From: Gemmatimonadota bacterium | GTDB lineage: Bacteria > Gemmatimonadota > Gemmatimonadetes > Gemmatimonadales > Gemmatimonadaceae | Assembly (NCBI GenBank): GCA_031127225.1 | Contig: JARIEV010000004.1 | Coordinates: 1 to 64,000 of the forward strand | Length of the DNA stretch: 64,000 nucleotides | Direction of reading: 5' to 3' | Shown here: piece after piece, positions 60,134 to 64,000 of the stretch | How positions within the stretch are numbered: position 1 is the stretch's first letter | How the letters are laid out: the number at the start of each line of letters is the position of its first letter | Notes under the pieces: model-generated | The model's database searches: none | The model's input: only the letters and a program-made list of their open reading frames with translations | What the model was told of the DNA's origin: nothing | Made by a program: the position numbers and the translations under genes

Positions 60134-61810
60134 TTACCGCCCCCGCGCAGGCGCCGGGATCGGCGCGGTGGCGAGAAACTGCGGCGCACGGCGCGCCGTG
60201 GTCGCCTGCTCGAAGGCGTACGCCAGGCCGATCAGCCGCCCCTCGCTCCACGCGCGACCGATGAACGACATCCCCAGCGGCAGCGGGCCCACGAATCCCA
60301 TCGGCACGGTAATGCTCGGGTACCCCGACACGGCGGCCACGCTGGAGTTGCCGCCCGTGTAGCGATCCCCGTTCAGCAGATCGGTGGGCCACGACGGACC
60401 ATTCGACGGCGCCACGATGGCGTCGAGTGAGTGCTCCGTGAGAATCGCGTCCAGCCCCTCGTCCCGCGACAGGCGCCGGCACGTCTCGAGCGCCTCACGG
60501 TACGCGGCCTCGTCCAGCGAGCCCATCGTCTGCGCGCGCTCCATCTGCTCCTGACCGAAGAACGGCATCTCGGTGTCGGCATGGGCGCGATTGTACGCGA
60601 TCACCTCGTCCATCGTGCGCACCGACACCGTGCCGCCGCGTTCAGCGAGATAGGCGTTCACCCCGGCCTTGAACTCGTACAGCAGCACCGTGAGTTCTGC
60701 CTCGTCGTACTTCCCCACCGTCGGCACGTTGGCGGGGTCCACGATGATCGCACCCGCGCGGCGCAGCGCCTCGAGGCCGCGCTCGAACGCGGCATCAGCG
60801 CCAGGGTGGAAGCCGGCCATGTTGCGCGCGACGCCGATCCGCGCCCCCTGCAACGCCTTCGCGTCGAGAAAGGTGGTGTAGTCGGTCGCGCTCTTCCCCG
60901 CACTCGCGGCCGTGGCCCGGTCACGCGAATCAACACCGGTCAGCGCCCCCAGCAGCGCCGCCACATCGGCCACGCGGCGCCCCATCGGCCCGGCCGTGTC
61001 CTGCGTGGACGAGATCGGAATGATCCCGCTGCGACTCCACAGCCCTACCGTTGGCTTGAGCCCCACCAGTCCGCAGATCGACGACGGACAGATGATCGAC
61101 CCGTCGGTTTCGGTGCCGATACCGATTGCCGCCAGATTGGCCGAAATCGCACTCCCGGTGCCCGAACTCGAGCCGCACGGATTGCGATCGGTCACGTACG
61201 GGTGCCGCGTCTGTCCGCCGCGCCCACTCCAGCCGCTCGTGGAGCGCGTGGACCGGAAGTTCGCCCACTCACTCAGGTTGGTCTTGCCCAGCAGCACCAC
61301 ACCCGCCGCGCGCAGACGCTCCACGATGAAGGCATCACGCGGAGCCGGCTGCCCCACCATCGCGAGCGACCCGGCGGTGGTCTGCATGCGATCCGCGGTG
61401 TCGATGTTGTCCTTGATCAGCACCGGAATGCCGTGCAGCGGTCCGCGCACTTTGCCGGCGCGCCGCTCCGCGTCGCGCTGCGCCGCAATCGTGAGCGCGT
61501 CGGGGTTGAGCTCGATCACCGATCCCAGCGTGGGACCGGCCCGGTCCACCGCGGCGATGCGCGCGAGGTACGCCGCCGTGAGCGCGCGCGACGTGAGCGT
61601 GCCCTTCGTCATGCGCGACTGCAGCTCGGCCACGCCCACTTCGGCATAGGCGAACACATCCGGCGCGGCGGTGTCGTCCTCCGGCGGCCTGGGCGGGAGC
61701 GCCGCCGCCGCGTGCACCGGTACGACGGTGGCCATGGTGCCCAATGTGGTCGCGGCCGCCGTGGCCAGCGACGACGCCACGAACCCGCGCCGATCCATCC
61801 GCTTCGTCAT
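60134..61810 (-). CDS. Amidase (amidase signature family), twin-arginine-type signal
   Basis: A 558-residue amide hydrolase. The start MTKRMDRRGFVASSLATAAA has paired arginines before a hydrophobic stretch, suggesting Tat export. The catalytic lysine (VLIKDNIDTAD), serine (CGSSSGTGSAI) and nucleophile (TETDGSIICPSS) are all present; LKPTVGLWSRSGIIPISSTQ-DTAGPM continues the signature. It is close in layout to the amidase at 9647, so the two are paralogues. Likely co-transcribed with the PLP enzyme upstream (9-bp gap) and the small membrane protein downstream. Confidence 0.92.
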   Translation of the reverse strand: MTKRMDRRGFVASSLATAAATTLGTMATVVPVHAAAALPPRPPEDDTAAPDVFAYAEVGVAELQSRMTKGTLTSRALTAAYLARIAAVDRAGPTLGSVIELNPDALTIAAQRDAERRAGKVRGPLHGIPVLIKDNIDTADRMQTTAGSLAMVGQPAPRDAFIVERLRAAGVVLLGKTNLSEWANFRSTRSTSGWSGRGGQTRHPYVTDRNPCGSSSGTGSAISANLAAIGIGTETDGSIICPSSICGLVGLKPTVGLWSRSGIIPISSTQDTAGPMGRRVADVAALLGALTGVDSRDRATAASAGKSATDYTTFLDAKALQGARIGVARNMAGFHPGADAAFERGLEALRRAGAIIVDPANVPTVGKYDEAELTVLLYEFKAGVNAYLAERGGTVSVRTMDEVIAYNRAHADTEMPFFGQEQMERAQTMGSLDEAAYREALETCRRLSRDEGLDAILTEHSLDAIVAPSNGPSWPTDLLNGDRYTGGNSSVAAVSGYPSITVPMGFVGPLPLGMSFIGRAWSEGRLIGLAYAFEQATTARRAPQFLATAPIPAPARGR

Positions 61811-61819
61811 CCCCGCTCC

Positions 61820-62992
61820 TCAGACCGCGCCCAGGGCGCGCTCGAAATCGTTCAGCAGATCACGCACATCCTCGAGCCCGATGCTCAGGCGTACGAACCC
61901 CTCCGGCACGGCGTCACCACCCCAGCGCGCGCGGCGCTCGGCACTCGTGTGCACACCGCCGAAGCTGGTCGCTTCGTAGATCAACTCGGAGGCGGCGAAG
62001 AACCGCGCCACCGCCGCGGCATCGGGCAGCACGAAGCTGATCACGCCCCCAAACCGCTTCATCTGCGTGGACGCGATGGCGTACGACGGATCCCCGGGAA
62101 GACCGGGATACCGCACGCCATGCACCTTGCTGTGCGCCGCCAGCATCGTCGCGATCGCCATCGCGGTATCGCACTGTCGCGACAGCCGGACGTCGAGTGT
62201 GGCGAGCGAGCGATGCGCGAGCCACGCTTCCATTGGCCCGGCGATGACGCCCATCCGCGTGCGCCACGTGCGGATCGTCTCCGCGTGCGCGGCATCACGA
62301 CAGGCCACGTGGCCGAGCACCAGATCGGCGTGCCCCGTCATCGCTTTCGTGTCCGACACCACCGCGAAGTCAGCCCCCAGCGCGAGCGGCTGCTGCAGCA
62401 GCGGTGTGGCCGTGGTGTTATCCACCGCCACCAGCGCGCCGGCATCGTGCGCCGCCCGCGCCAGCGCGGCGATATCGCACACGTCGAGCGACGGGTTGGT
62501 GGGCGACTCGAGCCAGAGCAGCGCCGCCCCGTCCAACGCGGCGCGCAAACCGTCACCCACCGTCGGCGCCGTCACCACCTCAATCCCCTGCGCGGCAAAC
62601 CATGCGCCCGGGAACGCCTGCGTCGCGATCACGCGCGTGGTGTAGTAGCTCTCCGCCGGCATCACCAGCTTGCGCCCCGGCGGCACCATCGTGGCCAGCA
62701 CGGCGGCCGTGGCCGCCATGCCGCTCGGGAACAGCAGGCACGGTCCGCCTTCCAGCGCTTCCAGCGCCCGCTCATACGCGTTCCACGACGGGTTGTGAAA
62801 GCGCCCGTAGGTATACGGGGAGTCGGCTGGGTCGCCCGACACGTGGTACGGCGCGGCGAACACCGGACCCGGCAAATACGGCGCCCCCGGTGTCGCGTCC
62901 GGCAGTCCGGCGCGGACCACCCGCGTCCCGTCATGCCAGAGCGAGTCCGACGCGGCGTTCACGCCGTGCGGGCGCACGCCGGGGGTGCTCAC
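61820..62992 (-). CDS. Cys/Met-metabolism PLP enzyme (cystathionine gamma-synthase/lyase family)
   Basis: A 390-residue PLP enzyme. SPYTYGRFHNPSWNAYERAL is the conserved N-terminal block, ALDGAALLWLESPTNPSLDV and DNTTATPLLQQPLALGAD the cofactor site, and SDTKAMTGHADLVLGHV has the lysine that binds PLP, followed by FGGVISF. Family members make or split cystathionine, homocysteine or methionine-related sulfur compounds; which reaction is not fixed by sequence. GTG 62992 overlaps the Trm112-like stop (GTGA); a longer frame upstream covers that gene and is not homologous. Confidence 0.9.
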   Translation of the reverse strand: MSTPGVRPHGVNAASDSLWHDGTRVVRAGLPDATPGAPYLPGPVFAAPYHVSGDPADSPYTYGRFHNPSWNAYERALEALEGGPCLLFPSGMAATAAVLATMVPPGRKLVMPAESYYTTRVIATQAFPGAWFAAQGIEVVTAPTVGDGLRAALDGAALLWLESPTNPSLDVCDIAALARAAHDAGALVAVDNTTATPLLQQPLALGADFAVVSDTKAMTGHADLVLGHVACRDAAHAETIRTWRTRMGVIAGPMEAWLAHRSLATLDVRLSRQCDTAMAIATMLAAHSKVHGVRYPGLPGDPSYAIASTQMKRFGGVISFVLPDAAAVARFFAASELIYEATSFGGVHTSAERRARWGGDAVPEGFVRLSIGLEDVRDLLNDFERALGAV

Positions 62993-63186
62993 GTCTTCGG
63001 CGGGTATACCGTGGCGTCCAGCGGCCGCGCCTCGTCGATCAGCATCACCGGGATGCCGTCCTGCACCGCGTACACCAGCGCGCAGGTGCGGCACGCCAGC
63101 ACCTCCGCCGGCGCCGTGTAGTAGTCCAGCGAGGACTTGCACTTGGGGCAGACGAGAATCTGCAGCAGTTCGGGAGAGAGGCTCAT
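62989..63186 (-). CDS. Trm112-family small zinc protein
   Basis: A 65-residue protein. LLQILVCPKCKSSLDY and EVLACRTCALVYAVQDGIPV-MLIDEARP give the Cys4 zinc site (CxxC twice) and the Trm112 core. In bacteria related proteins (YcaR-like) have no firm role; in archaea and eukaryotes they activate methyltransferases. Coupled to the PLP enzyme gene (GTGA overlap), 15 bp after the MogA-like gene. Confidence 0.93.
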   Translation of the reverse strand: MSLSPELLQILVCPKCKSSLDYYTAPAEVLACRTCALVYAVQDGIPVMLIDEARPLDATVYPPKT

Positions 63187-63201
63187 GGCACGGACTCGCG
63201 C

Positions 63202-63729
63202 TTACGCGCTGACGGGGCGGAACGGCGCGGGAGCCTCGGCGCTGAACGCCAGCCGCGGCCCCCCGATCAGATCGATGCAATATGGGACCGCCGCCCACAC
63301 CGCGCCGAGGCATTCCTCGATCGCGGCCGGTTTGCCCGGCAGGTTGATGATCAACGAGCGGCCACGGGTACCCGCCACCTGACGCGACAGGATGGCCGTG
63401 GGGACGGTCCGCACCGACACGGCACGCATCTGCTCGCCGAACCCCGGCAGCAGACGGTCGCAGACGGCCATCGTCGCCTCCGGGGTGATGTCGCGCGGGG
63501 CGGGACCGGTGCCACCCGTGGTGACGATCAGCGGGCAGTGATGCACGTCGGCCAGTTCACGAATCGCCGCCTCGATGAGCGGCTGCTCGTCGGGCACGAG
63601 ACGATACTCGGCCTGCCACGGCGTGGCGATCCAGCGCGTGAACACCGACTGGATCGCCGGGCCGGACTTGTCGTCGTACACACCGGACGAAGCGCGGTCC
63701 GAGATGGTGATGATACCTAACCGGATCAC
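63202..63729 (-). CDS. Molybdenum cofactor protein, MogA/MoaB type
   Basis: A 175-residue protein. VIRLGIITISDRASSGVYDD starts the fold; LIVTTGGTGPAPRDITPEAT is the adenylyl-transfer signature, and GRSLIINLPGKPAAIEECL the C-terminal molybdopterin-binding loop. It adenylates molybdopterin or resembles MoaB. GTG 63729 begins the family start; an ATG at 63786 adds a short glycine/serine tail. No other molybdenum genes are in the window. Confidence 0.9.
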   Translation of the reverse strand: MIRLGIITISDRASSGVYDDKSGPAIQSVFTRWIATPWQAEYRLVPDEQPLIEAAIRELADVHHCPLIVTTGGTGPAPRDITPEATMAVCDRLLPGFGEQMRAVSVRTVPTAILSRQVAGTRGRSLIINLPGKPAAIEECLGAVWAAVPYCIDLIGGPRLAFSAEAPAPFRPVSA

Positions 63730-63882
63730 GGCCGCTTGGGCGAATGGTGGGGATCGATGCGAAAATCCGGGGGCGCCGCCGGACATCGCACAACTTACGA
63801 CACGAAACTTGAACTCAGAACCCATCACGCACGTGAGTCTCGCGTTCTGAGTCGACGTGTGGCGTCACGGGTCGAAGTGTGG

Positions 63883-64000
63883 CTACTTCGCTACCATCCC
63901 CGTGCACGACGCCGGCAGCGGAGCGTCGGGCGCGCCGTACTGCGCCCGCACCACCTGCGCCGCGACCCCCACCTGCCCCGGCGTCAGCACAAACAGCGTG
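63883..64000 (-). CDS. C-terminus of an unknown gene (5' part outside window)
   Basis: The minus strand reads about 39 codons ending TLFVLTPGQVGVAAQVVRAQ then YGAPDAPLPASCTGMVAK and a TAG stop at 63883-63885. The segment is soluble and proline-rich near the end. Too little is present to name it. It is the next minus-strand gene upstream of mogA-like, separated by about 150 bp. Confidence 0.5.
   Translation of the reverse strand, partial: TLFVLTPGQVGVAAQVVRAQYGAPDAPLPASCTGMVAK

Noticed and set aside
60431-63121. Open frame of 896 codons on the plus strand
   Set aside because: Antisense to the amidase, PLP enzyme and Trm112-like genes, which have full family motifs; the frame is R/H/G-rich as expected for GC-rich shadow frames.

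Overview
The window is about 64 kb of dense, high-GC bacterial chromosome. Gene content (a DUF5916 surface protein, several DUF885 proteins, many secreted amidases and peptidases, type III glutamine synthetase, an LVIVD-repeat lipoprotein) fits a Gemmatimonadota-like, protein- and peptide-degrading Gram-negative. That placement is inference from gene families; no rRNA is present. Start codons are often GTG, and 4-nt stop/start overlaps (ATGA, GTGA, one probable CTGA) join many genes.

Layout. 1-15.7 kb: lactate-permease fragment, FAD oxidoreductase, M50-like membrane protein, detached Ada zinc domain, DUF5916 barrel, a DUF885 variant, M20 peptidase, amidase, a small coupled operon (Zn-ribbon protein, 40-aa membrane peptide, pentapeptide protein), DUF2007, LVIVD lipoprotein and DUF305. 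15.8-26.9 kb: cysteine-cluster protein, OFA-type MFS carrier, then a seven-gene operon (DUF885, Gfo/Idh/MocA dehydrogenase, second DUF885, family-5 binding protein, two Dpp-type permeases, D-2-hydroxyacid dehydrogenase) with no ATPase gene. 26.9-31.4 kb: a nitrilase followed by an accessory island. It holds a broken Y2-type transposase piece, a BrnTA locus whose toxin has lost its middle, VapBC, a REP-like hairpin, an AAA+/DUF4143 gene with a five-unit 23-bp AT-rich repeat array in front of it, and relics of a second nitrilase and of a second copy of the neighbouring lipase.

31.4-39.4 kb: a seven-gene minus-strand operon (barrel protein, methyltransferase, cysE, cysK, esterase, lipase, HipA-like kinase). 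39.8-43.7 kb: sugar-phosphoglycerate phosphatase plus GT2 glycosyltransferase, a secreted basic/acidic protein, tRNA-Cys and a Lon-N-domain protein. 43.7-47.2 kb: two ABC-2 exporter pairs in one operon. 47.3-55.2 kb: DUF4256, MqsA-like regulator, EAL-HDOD protein, lipoprotein, glutamine synthetase III, Ada C-terminal protein, DUF5519, coiled-coil membrane protein. 55.2-58.1 kb: M20 amidohydrolase, DUF3311 and a sodium:solute symporter, a likely import-and-hydrolyse unit. 58.1-63.7 kb: VOC protein, M19 dipeptidase, membrane protein, Tat-type amidase, a Cys/Met-metabolism PLP enzyme, Trm112-like protein and a MogA/MoaB-type protein.

The strongest candidate for something undescribed is the 23-bp array plus AAA+/DUF4143 gene. 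It sits as a compact AT-rich module at the breakpoint of a destroyed nitrilase paralogue.
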